Source: Romanomermis culicivorax (taxonomy: Eukaryota; Nematoda; Enoplea; Mermithida; Mermithidae). Taken from it: a DNA stretch of 64,000 nucleotides. Of the stretch, positions 38,949 to 50,134 are shown piece by piece; within the stretch, counting starts at the first letter, position 1; each line of letters opens with the position of its first letter. The notes beneath the pieces are model-generated. The model was not told the origin of the DNA. It was given only the letters and a program-made list of their open reading frames with translations, and made no database searches. Location: positions 620,001-684,000 of the forward strand of contig CAWUHX010000071.1 in NCBI GenBank assembly GCA_963922205.1, written 5' to 3'. Position numbers and translations under genes: made by a program.

Positions 38949-39695
38949 TCCCTCGCGCGTCGAAACCGACCTACGGGAGGTAGAAAAAAAACTTTTGGCC
39001 GGGTTACCCCGGCATTAAAAAGAATTAATCAAAAAAGAAAAAATCTACAATTCCGGCTGACTCCTGATAAACAGTTTGTCTCACCGGACTCCCGTTTCAC
39101 AGTCTGTCCTAATAGAACTCCTGTGCTGGTCGTTGGACACAACGAATACCAAGGGCTTCGCCGCAATGGCTGGCAAGTGACGTCCATTTTGACCTCGGCA
39201 TTGATGGAATAACCTCCTGCCCTAAGGAGTATGACGTAAACGTCGGTGCCGGATATGTGGTCGGCTTCGGGCTCGGCCGCTCGGTCTGCATGCTGTGTCA
39301 ATTCGTTGGCCGTGGGTCTAACCGCATGCAAATCGACTTCCCGCGTCTCTATTTTTTCTAAATTAAACTAAAATACGAGATTATATTACGATACAAAAAG
39401 ACGACGCGGGGTTGTACGGATATCACAAAAATTAAAATGCGCTAAAAAATTTGAGCAAGAATGTGGCCAAAAGTTAAAATATTTTTTACGGTTGCGTTTT
39501 TGCACCGGTTTTGTCAAAAAAGAAATTTTTGATGGCCAGCAGCACCGAAAATAATGTTTTTGGATTTTTTGTTTTTTGATTTTTTTGGATTTTTTGTGAT
39601 TTTATTAGTGTTTTTGGGTTTTGTGTTTTATGAAATAAGTAGAAAATATATATATACGAAAAAAGAAATTTTTTGGGCCAAAATTATGCGGCTAT
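38949..39695 (-). other. Region between the exonuclease ORF and the 3' LTR
   Basis: No supported gene; the largest minus-strand open frame (39331-39029, 100 aa) has no recognisable features. A T/G-rich stretch is at 39550-39620. A purine-rich CGAGGGA adjoins the LTR, a weak polypurine tract candidate. Confidence 0.5.
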
Positions 39696-42600
39696 TTACT
39701 GCTGCTGCCCGCCGCCTCGGTAGCCTCCTCGAGGTCTACCTTGATAGTACCCCCTCTGACCTGGTTGGCCTCGGGTTTGACCTCCATCCTGGCCTCTATT
39801 TTGGCCTTGTTGGCTTCCGCCGCGTCTACCTAGCGGAATAAAATTCGGATTATGAAATTCAGCATCCGGGTCTTGACCTTGGTGTTGCCAGGTTCCTCGG
39901 CCTCTGTAAGGTCGCTGAGGGCGCCCTCTGAAGCCTCCCCTGGGTTGACCTTGGTCATACCCCGGTCTAGCCCTGTACGGGGCTGGGTTTGAGAACATAT
40001 CGTCTCTCCCCTGCTGCCTTTGACCACTGCTAGTGGAGCTGCTGCGCTGAGGTTTTTGTGTCCGATAAGTTGAATTGAGAGATTTTGATGAAATTGATTT
40101 TGATCGAGAGAGCGGACTTTTATAAGAAGTGCTAGCAGCTTCACTATAAGACCTCTGGCTGGTCGTAGCCGATGATTGTTGTATCATCGGTGGTTGTTTC
40201 TTAGCCGGAGGGAGTCTAGGCACTTTGAACTTACTTGGGCTCTTGGCGGCCGTTCGCTGAAATTTATCAGCTTGCGACCTGTCATCGCCCGGTGCCTTCC
40301 TCTTAACACCCATCTGGTTTAACCTTTGCGAGCCCATAAAAATATACTGATTAAAGGCTGCAATGTAGACATCGTCTACGCGGTTTCCCTGGGCCTCAAC
40401 GACTAGTTGTCTGTTCGCAAACGAACACGCCTGGGCATACCACCTACCAATTGCCGTTGGCGTGATCGGAGCGAAGTCCAACTGAAGAAAAATCATTAGG
40501 GTCACATACCTAATGGCCGTAAAGACGTCTGAGGCATCGTAGTCCTGAAGCCATCTGGGGATGAGAATTAAAATTATCCATTCCCAGATCTCCTCAGGGA
40601 TGCGCTCTCCGTCGAACATAAATCCGCCCTGCATTTCGAATTGCTGGCGGTAATTCTCGTGAATTTCGGCCATGGCGTCATTGACTATTCTGTAAATTAT
40701 CGGCCGTTCTTGCCGATCAAAGGCGAAGTAATTGGCCACCTCTGGATTTTCAAATGATATCGGCCCAATTAAACGCCTTTGTTCCCGTTGCCACTCCCAA
40801 TAATCAATCAGAGTCTCGGCCAATTGACCAGGAGTGACAAACTGCTGTGGTTCCCTTTCGGGTCTAGTAGCTACCACATTCAGCTTGACCTTCTTGATCA
40901 ATTTCTCCTCCGATTCAAGATCGGGCTTCACCAATACGCTTCCCGCAGGTTTGCTACTTCTTGCGGTATAGCTGGAGGGCACGGATTTACTTTTGCCAGA
41001 ATAAGTACTAACCTCTCCGCCGGTTTTCGATACCGTTCGCGTCTGAGTGCACGATGTTGTCGCAGTGGACCCTGTTGTCCTATCCGATTTTGTCTGGCCT
41101 ATGGAGGTCTCCGTTCGCGTGTGACTTTTTGAAGTCTCCGTTCTCGTCTGACTCTTTGAAGTCTCCGATCTCGACTTTTGGCTCGTCGAGTATTGTGGGG
41201 TCGTCGTTTCTTCGGCCGTATCGTAGGCGTCGTTTTCGGATCCGGTGGCGGCCGCTCCTTGTTGCTGCTGTCCCTGAGCTGCAAGTCTGCGTCGCTTGGC
41301 CTTACCTATCCTCTTTCTACGCCTTACCTTTTCCTTGGCTAGGTGTCGGATAAATTTTTCCGACATCCCTTCAGCTAACATCTGCTGAACTTTGTCTGGG
41401 GAATAAATTCCAGGAATACCTTCCTCGGCAATTCTTCCCCTCCGCATCAGCTCTGTCGCTGCTATGGCTGAATCTGAGCTATCGTCGGCTAGTGCCTGCT
41501 CCTTCAGCTTTCTCTGGATTGCCCTCTGACGCAGGAATTCCTGCTGCGTCAGCCTTCTTTGTTCTTGAATTTTGGCCTGTAGGGCCTCTTGCTTCGCTTG
41601 ACGGTCATGATCCTTAGGATCTTTGGCCTTCACAGGTATCTCCTGGGATGCTTCCTGCATCTTCTCCAGTCTGACATCGATCCCTGACATTTTGGTGACT
41701 GCTTCGTCAATTTGAGTCTGGATTTTTTCCTCCTCAAGAGCCTGTTTCTGAGTTTTGGCCTCCATCGCATCCTTATTCTCTGATGTCTGGCCTTCAGATT
41801 CGAGGATTTCACCCTCTTCTTCTTCTTCTACATCCTCCTCTGAACTGGACTCAGAGTCTGAATTTCGTATCTTCGGCAACAGCTGCTTTACTTTAGCCGG
41901 CAAAACAGCTGATGCTGGAGGTACTGATTGCATTATGGTGACAACCTCTGGCTCAGGCTCGGCCGGTTGTTGTACTTGAGGTACTTGAGTCGGCTGTGCC
42001 ACCGCTGGTTGGATTGGCGGCGGCACCACGACAACTACTGCAGCTGCCTGCGTAGCAGCAGTGTCCAAAGCTGGTGTAGCTTTGACCACTGGCGCTAGCG
42101 CCTGCGGCTGCGCTTTGACCTGTCCCGTCCCTCCGGCTTGCGCCGTTTGGGAAGTTGAGGGACGATTTAGCGGTACTTTAGAAATTAACTCACCGGCTGG
42201 GGTATATGTAAGTGTATACCCGGGCATTTCCGAAGCGATTGTTCTCTCCCGGAAGCTTTTGCTGACAAACTCCGGTCTGAGCTCGAGCGGATTTCTCGGT
42301 GCGTAGGTAATCGGGTAGTCGGTTGGCGATGCGTCTTCCGTCATGGGATACCGCAGTCCCGGCGTTAAAGTCTCGAAGCCTACGTAGTAAAAAGTTACAT
42401 AGAAATAAGGATTTACCTTGTAGGCTCCGTCCTTCAATAACGATTTGTCGTCGCCAATTTGTAGGATCTCCTCGGCTTCTCGAAATCGTAGCGGGACAAA
42501 ACCGAACCGATTCTGCCATGCGTATACCCCTTTTTTAGATGGAAAGCGGGGTTCCGACGGCGGTAGCGTCGCTGCTAATTCTAAATAGTAAGCCAGGCGG

Positions 42601-44129
42601 TCGCCTGACTTCCAGGACATTTTCTTTATCATTTCCTGTCCTTCTTTAGTATAACTATTTAGAAAGTTATAATTTAGCAGAGCGCTAGTTTCATAATCGC
42701 ACTCCGCTCTGGAATGAGGCCATGCCAAATGATAAGCCAATGGCATAAATTTGCAGATGACCTCTAACTCTGGGAAGTTTCGCTCATCCAGCATACCTGA
42801 AATCTTTGCCAAGTTTGGCGTGTAAAAATTGGTCTTATAGGCCTGTCTATGGCCCTCGATACCCACTGGGTAGTGGTTATTAGAGGAAAACACCTCTTGC
42901 GGAATGGTATCGGGCTTCCCGGCTTGTTGCCAGTATAGCTTGGCGTTTTCGTACAACGTTAAAGAAATTTTCCCGTCTAAATCCCAGTAGGCTCCGCCTG
43001 ACTTGAGATTTTCCAGGATATCTTTTGAAATATTTACCCAGTCTGGTATCTGGACGTCCTGGATTTCGTCGGGATCGCTATCTGTGGTGTATCCGTCGTC
43101 CTTCAGTGGTTTGTTATCTCTTGGAAGTAGTGGGTAGAAACCACTTGGCAACTGAACTCCCTGCGGACGGACTGGATTACACTCCGTGGGCGCGGTATAA
43201 TAACCTGTGTTATTTCCCTGCATCTGTACCGCCCAACGGTTATACATCTCACACTTCATCATGTGATAGACCATGTTTGGTTGAACCTGATCGGTTTCCA
43301 TAACTGGGGTACCTAGCCCCATTTCTCGATTCACATTGCCCGGAATCATTAGATATTGTTGATAAAAATGGAGGGCAATGGTGTTGATCTGTTTGGGATC
43401 CACCTTGTCATGGTCGAAAATCTGCATTTGCATAAGCAGTTGATCGGCCATGCCATAGTGAATGGCGGCAAACATGACCAATAAGGAGTAGTATGCGTCT
43501 AGAGCGGCGTATCTGAGCTCTTCCGGCAATATACCCCTTTTGGCAAACCGATCACGGTTCGCTTTTAACGAAAAGTCATATTGGTAGGGGCCCACGTCTA
43601 CCAAATAAAATTCCGTGAACAGTCCCTTTAACCGAAAGGTTTCGGGACATATACCTGTCTGAAAGCATTTCTTCTCCAGGTTCACTCCTACCATGGTGAG
43701 GGCGAAACGGTCTAAGTCAAAGTATCGACCTTTGGTCTTTCTTAGAAATTCCCGTAAGGGGACAGTTTTGTCCCTGTCCTTATTATCTCGCCCTGCGCCA
43801 CAAACGTTATAGATACTCACCAGATCCTCCAGTACGGCATATCCGGCGAAGAGCATGTCGGAGTTCAAGAAGTCGTGGAGGCTGGTCCACTCTTTGATCA
43901 TCATCGACGTTGTATCAATAACGTAAGTTTGACCATTCGTTAGCGCGAAGCTGATATATCGGGCAAACTGCTTTCCCATTGGATTGTCGACCTCCCTTGT
44001 TTTGAACAAGGCGGCGACCTTATCCTGGTTGACTTTTTCAACGTCGAAGCCACAAACTGGTTGTCCTCTGAAGATTGACACTTCTCGGATAAAATGGAGT
44101 ACCTGGCTGACCTTCCCGATGTCTACCAT
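39696..44129 (-). CDS. Retrotransposon ORF: DEDDy 3'-5' exonuclease, disordered middle, RGG tail
   Basis: 1477 residues, intact, in the position where env usually sits. Residues 1-215 look like an RNase D/WRN-type 3'-5' exonuclease: GFDVE (D29, E31), [10 protein letters not shown] (D102) and YAALD (Y207, D211) supply all four acidic residues and the Tyr. About 360-650 is a globular region I do not recognise. About 650-750 is Pro/Ala/Gln-rich. An acidic run ([11 protein letters not shown], about 760) and a charged helical stretch follow. A basic cluster ([13 protein letters not shown], about 940) could be a nuclear signal or bind nucleic acid. Then come Ser/Thr repeats ([17 protein letters not shown]), a second globular region (about 1090-1270) and a C-terminus with RGGFRGR, RGRG and RGGYRGG boxes. 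The RGG tail recalls nucleocapsid-like GR boxes, so it may act as Gag. Frame stays open to a likely splice acceptor at 44225, adding about 31 N-terminal residues. Confidence 0.8.
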   Translation of the reverse strand: MVDIGKVSQVLHFIREVSIFRGQPVCGFDVEKVNQDKVAALFKTREVDNPMGKQFARYISFALTNGQTYVIDTTSMMIKEWTSLHDFLNSDMLFAGYAVLEDLVSIYNVCGAGRDNKDRDKTVPLREFLRKTKGRYFDLDRFALTMVGVNLEKKCFQTGICPETFRLKGLFTEFYLVDVGPYQYDFSLKANRDRFAKRGILPEELRYAALDAYYSLLVMFAAIHYGMADQLLMQMQIFDHDKVDPKQINTIALHFYQQYLMIPGNVNREMGLGTPVMETDQVQPNMVYHMMKCEMYNRWAVQMQGNNTGYYTAPTECNPVRPQGVQLPSGFYPLLPRDNKPLKDDGYTTDSDPDEIQDVQIPDWVNISKDILENLKSGGAYWDLDGKISLTLYENAKLYWQQAGKPDTIPQEVFSSNNHYPVGIEGHRQAYKTNFYTPNLAKISGMLDERNFPELEVICKFMPLAYHLAWPHSRAECDYETSALLNYNFLNSYTKEGQEMIKKMSWKSGDRLAYYLELAATLPPSEPRFPSKKGVYAWQNRFGFVPLRFREAEEILQIGDDKSLLKDGAYKVNPYFYVTFYYVGFETLTPGLRYPMTEDASPTDYPITYAPRNPLELRPEFVSKSFRERTIASEMPGYTLTYTPAGELISKVPLNRPSTSQTAQAGGTGQVKAQPQALAPVVKATPALDTAATQAAAVVVVVPPPIQPAVAQPTQVPQVQQPAEPEPEVVTIMQSVPPASAVLPAKVKQLLPKIRNSDSESSSEEDVEEEEEGEILESEGQTSENKDAMEAKTQKQALEEEKIQTQIDEAVTKMSGIDVRLEKMQEASQEIPVKAKDPKDHDRQAKQEALQAKIQEQRRLTQQEFLRQRAIQRKLKEQALADDSSDSAIAATELMRRGRIAEEGIPGIYSPDKVQQMLAEGMSEKFIRHLAKEKVRRRKRIGKAKRRRLAAQGQQQQGAAATGSENDAYDTAEETTTPQYSTSQKSRSETSKSQTRTETSKSHTRTETSIGQTKSDRTTGSTATTSCTQTRTVSKTGGEVSTYSGKSKSVPSSYTARSSKPAGSVLVKPDLESEEKLIKKVKLNVVATRPEREPQQFVTPGQLAETLIDYWEWQREQRRLIGPISFENPEVANYFAFDRQERPIIYRIVNDAMAEIHENYRQQFEMQGGFMFDGERIPEEIWEWIILILIPRWLQDYDASDVFTAIRYVTLMIFLQLDFAPITPTAIGRWYAQACSFANRQLVVEAQGNRVDDVYIAAFNQYIFMGSQRLNQMGVKRKAPGDDRSQADKFQRTAAKSPSKFKVPRLPPAKKQPPMIQQSSATTSQRSYSEAASTSYKSPLSRSKSISSKSLNSTYRTQKPQRSSSTSSGQRQQGRDDMFSNPAPYRARPGYDQGQPRGGFRGRPQRPYRGRGTWQHQGQDPDAEFHNPNFIPLGRRGGSQQGQNRGQDGGQTRGQPGQRGYYQGRPRGGYRGGGQQQ

Positions 44130-44226
44130 TCGAGGTTCCTTGGGATTGGCCGGCCAGTACCCAAATGTGGCTTTAAACCACTGATCCAGTTCGTGGATTC
44201 GTACGGCCCGTTTGACGTTATAATCT
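44130..44226 (-). promoter_or_regulatory. Candidate splice acceptor and 5' coding extension of the exonuclease ORF
   Basis: Upstream of the ATG at 44129 the frame continues without stop for 31 codons plus 2 nt to TATGTTTAG (AG at 44226-44225). This suggests the ORF is expressed from a spliced subgenomic RNA, as env is in retroviruses and errantiviruses. The donor was not identified. Confidence 0.45.
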
Positions 44227-45451
44227 AAACATAAAGTACTATTAATTTTAGTGTTTTATTCCCCTTTTTTCAGCGCATTTCTAGGGTCTATACTACACCA
44301 GCACCACAACACCAAGCGGGTTAAGTTTCGCAGAAAATTAAGTTTAGTGCAGGTTGTTAGGTGAGCCACTGATATACAAACATTGAGCTGGTAGGCAACT
44401 AACACCTTACCAAATCTTACCCTTGCTACCTCTATATGTTGGGGAGGGTAGACCTGATCCGATTGTCCACCACTTGATCGGACACCAATCTCTGACCAGC
44501 TGCTTGAGCGACCAACTACGCTCCATTTATGGCGCTGTATTTACAATTTTTATAGCGCTCGAGATTGATAATTTTTAATGAATTTGATATCGAAAAAGTG
44601 ATATGATTTGATTTGATTTGAAAATAAATAATTTTTGATAAATTTTTGAATGATAAAACTTTAAAACGGGCTGAACCCAAGGTTCTAGGTTTCCCTTGAA
44701 TCGTATAGCTCTCGGTGGTATCAGGTATATTTCCAAATTGGAAATTCCCTGCTTGGCTTCGAGCTTCCGTTTCGCAGTACTCCCATTTTTCGTTCCCTCT
44801 AAGTTCTAACCTCGTCTGCCCTTTGGGGCGCCGAGCTGGTCTTCCAGTGACTTCTGGGCATTACCTGCGGTTTCCAAGAATATTTGATAAAAATAAGTTC
44901 GAAACTTACCGTCGATGAAGAAAAAAACGGTTGTCTTGGCGGTGCTGGGCCCTGCCATATTCAACGTGGCGCTCTGTGTGCGACCACTCGCGCGTCGGAG
45001 CTTGTTGGCGGTTCCGCGCGCCCTTTCCCATTTCTTTTCTTTTCGAAATGTTTTTCTTTCGAATAATAAATTTGTAAAATTTAAAATTTTTGAACGCTGA
45101 AAAAGTTTAATTTAGCAGTTCTGCTAATTTCCTTTTTATCGCGGTTCGGGGAATATTTTACTTCTTCCTTCCGATGGAAGTTTAGAATTCAGATAAGCGG
45201 GGCAGCTATAATTTGATTTTAGAAAAATGAAAAATTTTGAAAGTTAAATTTTTTGGAAAAATATCAAAATGTTTTGGGTTGTCACTTTGGTCTAAAATTC
45301 CGAAGAATTTTTCCCAAAGTCTGAAATAAATATGAAAAATTTACAAAATTAACACGAATAATACATTAACGCGATGAATATTACAAATTAATACAATTTT
45401 AATTAAAATTAGTACTTACACGCGCGAGATATGTACATAAAATAAAAAAAA
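44227..45451 (-). other. Inter-ORF region of the young element
   Basis: 1.2 kb between the integrase stop and the acceptor. AT-rich in parts. No supported protein in either strand; candidate intron of the downstream ORF. Confidence 0.5.
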
Positions 45452-48400
45452 TCAGCGCGAGATCGCGCATAGATTCGCCTTGAGCGAATTTTCAAATGAT
45501 TTCATTTGAATCGGCGCTCCAGTCGTAACTGTTTGTGCCATATTGGAAAGTGACGTGTTTTCGTCACGTGGCGCGTCCTGATTGGCTCGCGCTATTCGCG
45601 GCAAGACCCTAGTGGTCTCGTAACGAAAGTGTTTCAACCTGCTGATTGAAACTGTTTGGCGATTTAGCGGGTTGTCCCAATGTACAATGGTGACAACATT
45701 TTCTGCTTCTCGCGAAATGTCCGTAACTATGAACGGACCGGACCATGGTAGTCCTAGTTTTTTCTGCTTATCTACTTTGAGCAGAACCCAATCCTTTTCC
45801 TTAAATCCATTTTGTTTGGATTTTTTATCGAAGTATTTCTTCGATTTTTCGGCAGCACTCTGGATATTTTTGGCAATATCCTCGTAAAGGTTGACTAAAT
45901 GATTGGTCAACACAAATTTGTATGCCTCAGCATTGCTGTCCGGCATTACAATATCGTATGCTTTCGATAAGTTTAACCCGAAGGTTGCCTCGTGACCTCT
46001 AAGCAACGAAAATGGGGATTGCCCCGTGGCTGCATGCGGTGTGGCATTATATGCAAACACCACAGCTCTCAAGTATCTTGGCCAGTTATCTTTTTCCTCG
46101 ATGGCCACCTTTCTGAGCTGTTTAATGAGTGTCTGATTGAATCTTTCTACCATACCATTTCCTTGTGGATGGTAGGCAGTTGTAAAAATTTTTTGACACT
46201 CCAATAACTTGCAGATCTCCTTCATTAGATCTGAGGTAAAACAACCTCCTCTATCGCTGAGTAGTCTCCGTGGAGTCCCGTGCCTAAATACAATAGCTTG
46301 TAGAAAGGTATCTACAACGGTGCTAGCTGACTGATCCGGGATCAGTTCAGCTTCAACCCACTTTGTAAAATAGTCCTGAAAGACTATGACATACGGTCTC
46401 TTCTCACTGAGTGGAGAAATACCCACGATATCCACTGATACTATGTCAAAAGGACCTTGTGGAATAATTGGTATCAGTGGTGGAATTTCTGTGTTTCCCT
46501 GATTAGCCATTTGACAAACTGGACAAAACTTGATCCAGTGCCTGACATCCTTTTCAATTCCAGGCCACCAGAACCGTTTTTTGATCATAGCAAGGGTCCT
46601 TTTGAACCCCTGATGAGTCATCATTACGGCACCGTGGTACTGGTGCAAAGTATTGTCCCTAAGGCAGGATGGGACGACCACTTGATCATCCGATCCCTGT
46701 CCGGCTTCGCGGTATAACACTTCATTTTGGATATAAAATCCACTATGATACTTGGTTGTCCCATTTGGACCCAATCTATCAAAGTATGGCTGTAATACCT
46801 GATCTTTTCTCTGCAAGAGGGCCATGAGATCATCTCTAATTAGCCCTTTTGGTAATTCATTCTCTTTTGGGTCTGCCAAAGTAAAATCTTGTTCCTTTTC
46901 TGGGTATAACCAGGTTACTCTTTTTTCCTTACCTTTGTCCTGGTTTCCCCTACTTACCTTATCTTTGACCTGATTGCCGTCAGGCTGGATCTGAGCCTGA
47001 TTATTCTTGTCCGCTTCTTTCGCCATGCTCCTTGTAGTTACGGCATTTACCAAGTCTGCAGGCGAGTTTGATTCTGGATCACCCTCAGAATCTTCTGGAT
47101 AAATTTGAGTGAATCTCGGACTCATATCAGTCCTCTGATTCTTCTTACCTTTTGGCTCCGGATGTAGCGGAGTACCGTCCTCAGGATTCCGATCTGTCAG
47201 AATTCTGAATCTCTTTACCAAATTGAGATGTTTTTTCTCTATAAGCTGTGCCTCAAGATCTTTCAGATTTTCGGACTCTCGTTTATCCTTTGAGAACATG
47301 TGTTCCCATTTTGGCGGTATTTTTTCCGCTTGATCGTCTGGTTCATCCATCCTGGACAAAAAGTCTGCCATGGCATTTTGTTTTCCAGGCACATACTCTA
47401 GTTTATGGTTGAACTGAGAGATGAACGAGTACCATCTCTTCAACTTACCATTGGTCATGGCATTGACCTTCATAGATAATAAAGGTTTGTGATCAGTTCT
47501 TATGATCACTTTATGACCTACTAGGTAGTGCTTGTATAACTTCAGGCCATACACAATTGCCAAGCACTCCCTTTCCGTGGCTGACCACTTTTTCTCATCC
47601 GCCTTTAAAATTCTGCTATTGTAAGCAATTACCCAGCGGTCTGACTTGGTCTCCTGGTAAAGGACTGCTCCTAGTGCCGTTCCGCTGGCATCTGTCTGAA
47701 GGACAAAATCCGCAGACCCATCCAAAACCGGATACCTAAGGAATGGCACAGACAATAGTGCTTCTTTCAGGCTCCTAAAAGCCTGATGGTGAACCTCCGT
47801 GACTTCCCAAACACAGTTCTTCCCAGTTAGTTTGTACAACGGTTCGGCGTGCTTAGCCAAACCCGGTATGAACTTTTTACACCACTGCAACATACCTAAA
47901 AACCTTTGCAGTTTGCGTTTAGACTCTGGGAATGGGAAGTCATTTATAGCTTTGACCTTTTTCGGATCTGGGGAAACTCCATCCGAATTTAAGATATGTC
48001 CTAAAAAATGAACTCTCTCAGGCAGGAATTCACACTTCTCCGGCTTCAAGGTCAAATGAGCCTTTCTTAGAGCTTGCAGGACTAGCTCTAGATTAACTAG
48101 GTGTTCCTCAAACGTATTTGAGAACACAATTATATCGTCTATATAGACTAGACAGATTTTCCAAACATATGGATGCAAAACTCTTTCCATCATACGCTGG
48201 AATTCGGCTGGCGCATTTTTTAGGCCAAAGGGCATGACTTTAAATTGATAAAGCCCTTCTTGGCATATGAAAGCAGTTTTCTCCTTGCTTTCTTCATCCA
48301 TTGGCACTTGCCAATATCCTGATTTGAGATCTAGGGTAGTATAAAATTTGGCTTTACCTAAACAGTCTAGATAGTCATCCATTCTAGGAATGGGATACTT

Positions 48401-48748
48401 ATCATCCTTGGTAACATCATTTATACCCCTAAAGTCCACTACTGGTCGCTTGGTACCATCCTTTTTACCTACAAGGAATAACGGAGCTGCCCAAGGCGAC
48501 TTTGATGGCTCAATTACACCCTTCTTGAGCATATCTTGCACATGCTCACGAACATGTGGCCGTAAATTTATGGCAGTCCTGTGGTACCTTTTTGCCACAG
48601 GTGCTGCATCCCCTGTATTTATTTTACAGGTCAAATAGGGTGTAGTAGTTGGAGGATCACTGGGCAAGCTGAACACGTCTCTATATTTTGCGAGACACCG
48701 TAAAGCTTGTTCCAATTGTTCCGACGGTATGTTGGATTTAGCTAGCAT
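45452..48748 (-). CDS. pol: Ty3/gypsy Pol: reverse transcriptase, RNase H, integrase
   Basis: 1098 residues without a stop; it would copy RNA to DNA and integrate it. RT spans about 20-245 (RPVVDFRGIN, TTLDLKSGYWQVP, FGLKNAPAEFQ, catalytic YIDD at 202-205, FLGHILN). RNase H spans about 345-465 (D353 in TDAS, E392 in TEREC, D419 in RTDH). A charged linker (470-650) follows. Integrase runs from about 690: HHCC zinc finger (H705, H712, C742, C745) and DD35E core D773, D832, E868 with exactly 35 residues between the last two. Its C-terminal part follows (GPFIVTDISREAENVV). The ATG at 48748 lies 24 nt inside the 5' LTR edge and the frame is closed just upstream by a TAA, so there is no protease or gag fused to it. 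Confidence 0.95.
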   Translation of the reverse strand: MLAKSNIPSEQLEQALRCLAKYRDVFSLPSDPPTTTPYLTCKINTGDAAPVAKRYHRTAINLRPHVREHVQDMLKKGVIEPSKSPWAAPLFLVGKKDGTKRPVVDFRGINDVTKDDKYPIPRMDDYLDCLGKAKFYTTLDLKSGYWQVPMDEESKEKTAFICQEGLYQFKVMPFGLKNAPAEFQRMMERVLHPYVWKICLVYIDDIIVFSNTFEEHLVNLELVLQALRKAHLTLKPEKCEFLPERVHFLGHILNSDGVSPDPKKVKAINDFPFPESKRKLQRFLGMLQWCKKFIPGLAKHAEPLYKLTGKNCVWEVTEVHHQAFRSLKEALLSVPFLRYPVLDGSADFVLQTDASGTALGAVLYQETKSDRWVIAYNSRILKADEKKWSATERECLAIVYGLKLYKHYLVGHKVIIRTDHKPLLSMKVNAMTNGKLKRWYSFISQFNHKLEYVPGKQNAMADFLSRMDEPDDQAEKIPPKWEHMFSKDKRESENLKDLEAQLIEKKHLNLVKRFRILTDRNPEDGTPLHPEPKGKKNQRTDMSPRFTQIYPEDSEGDPESNSPADLVNAVTTRSMAKEADKNNQAQIQPDGNQVKDKVSRGNQDKGKEKRVTWLYPEKEQDFTLADPKENELPKGLIRDDLMALLQRKDQVLQPYFDRLGPNGTTKYHSGFYIQNEVLYREAGQGSDDQVVVPSCLRDNTLHQYHGAVMMTHQGFKRTLAMIKKRFWWPGIEKDVRHWIKFCPVCQMANQGNTEIPPLIPIIPQGPFDIVSVDIVGISPLSEKRPYVIVFQDYFTKWVEAELIPDQSASTVVDTFLQAIVFRHGTPRRLLSDRGGCFTSDLMKEICKLLECQKIFTTAYHPQGNGMVERFNQTLIKQLRKVAIEEKDNWPRYLRAVVFAYNATPHAATGQSPFSLLRGHEATFGLNLSKAYDIVMPDSNAEAYKFVLTNHLVNLYEDIAKNIQSAAEKSKKYFDKKSKQNGFKEKDWVLLKVDKQKKLGLPWSGPFIVTDISREAENVVTIVHWDNPLNRQTVSISRLKHFRYETTRVLPRIARANQDAPRDENTSLSNMAQTVTTGAPIQMKSFENSLKANLCAISR

Positions 48749-48772
48749 ATTGTAGTGTTAGGGGCCACCACT
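48749..48772 (-). promoter_or_regulatory. Candidate primer-binding site
   Basis: On the minus strand, two bases after the 5' LTR, the sequence reads TGGTGGCCCCTAACA, complementary to a tRNA end with CCA. The matching tRNA was not identified. Confidence 0.6.
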
Positions 48773-49393
48773 TGTTGTGCAGGTCTTTCCTTAAGAGGCG
48801 TAAGAAAAGATAACTCTGGTCTGAACTGACCTGTTAGAACTGATCCCTTGGCTAAGCCTCGGTGATAGTGCAACAGTCCGGTTCCCCAGACCTACAACAA
48901 CAAAGATAAACTTAACTCTAAATACGGGGGCCTTACCAAGGTCCTCCGCAGTCTCCTAGATGAGACAAGGAATCCCCTCAGGGATAAACTTACTTGGGTA
49001 TAACCCGGAAGGGGTTTCCCAAAACTTACTTGATGTAAGCTGGCGCCTGGGCCTTTGGCCCTCCGCCTTCGACGTTCGGTAATAAATCCTAAACAATAAA
49101 TAACAAATATGTAAATCAATATTTCCGATGCAATAATAAAAAATGTGGATTGACCACAGTAGAAATATATGCAAAGTAAAGACGAATTGCTGGGAACTTT
49201 ATTTAGGGACGCCAGCAAAGTAACGAAAAATATAATAAAAATCGAAATATAGTGAACAATGATTTTTCACTATCATTTTTGGTCTTTCTGTGGCGCTCCA
49301 TCCTATGCAAATGTCTGCGCCGCTGGTCGTCCCTTTCGTCGATTTGCATGTCGATTTCCCCACACGAAATTGGCATCAACAGGGTGCCCAACA
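48773..49393 (-). repeat. 5' LTR of the young element
   Basis: 621 bp, reads identical to 38328-38948, which dates the insertion as very recent. Confidence 0.95.
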
Positions 49394-50060
49394 TCTTTTT
49401 GTTCGCTTTTATTCTCAAAAGTCATTCTTAATTGCCAGATACTTTTTTGAGCAATTTGTATGAATAAATTTGCTAGTATGGTTTTATCCTTGGAAACAAA
49501 TTTCGGTTTTACCCCAAAAATAAAGTTTTCAATTTCTAAGGAAAATTTATTATCAAGTTTCTTCAAAATTTGTGCAATTTTTACCCATATTTCTGAAACT
49601 CTCCGACAGGTAACTAATGCGTGGAAAACATCCTCTCTTTCCTCAACATTTGAGGCTAAACAGAACTTACAATTCCGATTTGAGCTTGGACTCATATGAT
49701 TGATTTTTGATCTTGTAAGTAAAAATCTATGAATTATAGAAAAATGCAAATTTCTCATATATCTGTCTGCAAATTTCACAGGTCCTATACTCAAAAGATT
49801 TTTTATTACATTAGAATTTACGCCCAATTTCAATTCCCAATATCTTGTTATTTTTGGCTCTGAATTTTGTACTTTATCCTTTGTTAGTTGAAAACAAAGT
49901 AATTTTGTAGAAATTTGATCCAAAATCAGAGTTTGATTATTTAGCCCAATTTGCATATTATCCAAAAATTCTATTTTTGATTCAATTTCTGCTAATCTAA
50001 TCCTCTTATATAATTCAGGGGCACTGGTTCTGCTCAATTGTCGTTTTGTTTTTTTAAATC
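49394..50060 (-). pseudogene. C-terminal part of a non-LTR retrotransposon RT protein, split by the LTR insertion
   Basis: About 220 residues open on the minus strand from 50060 into the LTR at 49393. It holds a Cys-x2-Cys...His-x4-Cys zinc-binding block (CKFCLASNVEEREDVFHALVTC, spaced as in the RT zinc-binding domain at the C-terminus of Jockey/CR1/R1-type elements), then EIWVKIAQIL. No RT core is present, so the copy was 5'-truncated before the LTR element entered. The reading frame resumes at 38327. Confidence 0.8.
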
Positions 50061-50134
50061 AATAAATTAGCTTAATCTCATCGGAACCACCAGAAGCTAG
50101 TTTTTTTTCTAGGATTTTGATATTCTAGAACGCT

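Larger units (their letters stand above)
38328..49393 (-). mobile_element. Young LTR retrotransposon with pol followed by an exonuclease/RGG ORF
   Basis: 11.07 kb with two 621-bp LTRs in which I read no difference, TGTTG...CAACA ends, and TCTT duplicated on both sides (38324-38327, 49394-49397). It sits inside the C-terminal coding part of a non-LTR element. On its coding strand the order is 5' LTR, primer-binding site, RT-RNase H-integrase ORF (1098 aa), 1.3-kb gap, 1477-aa ORF, 0.75-kb gap, 3' LTR. Both ORFs are intact, so it inserted recently. No gag or protease precedes RT. Confidence 0.93.

Noticed and set aside
40779-43303. Several plus-strand open frames of 80-117 residues
   Set aside because: Antisense shadows of the intact 1477-residue minus-strand ORF.
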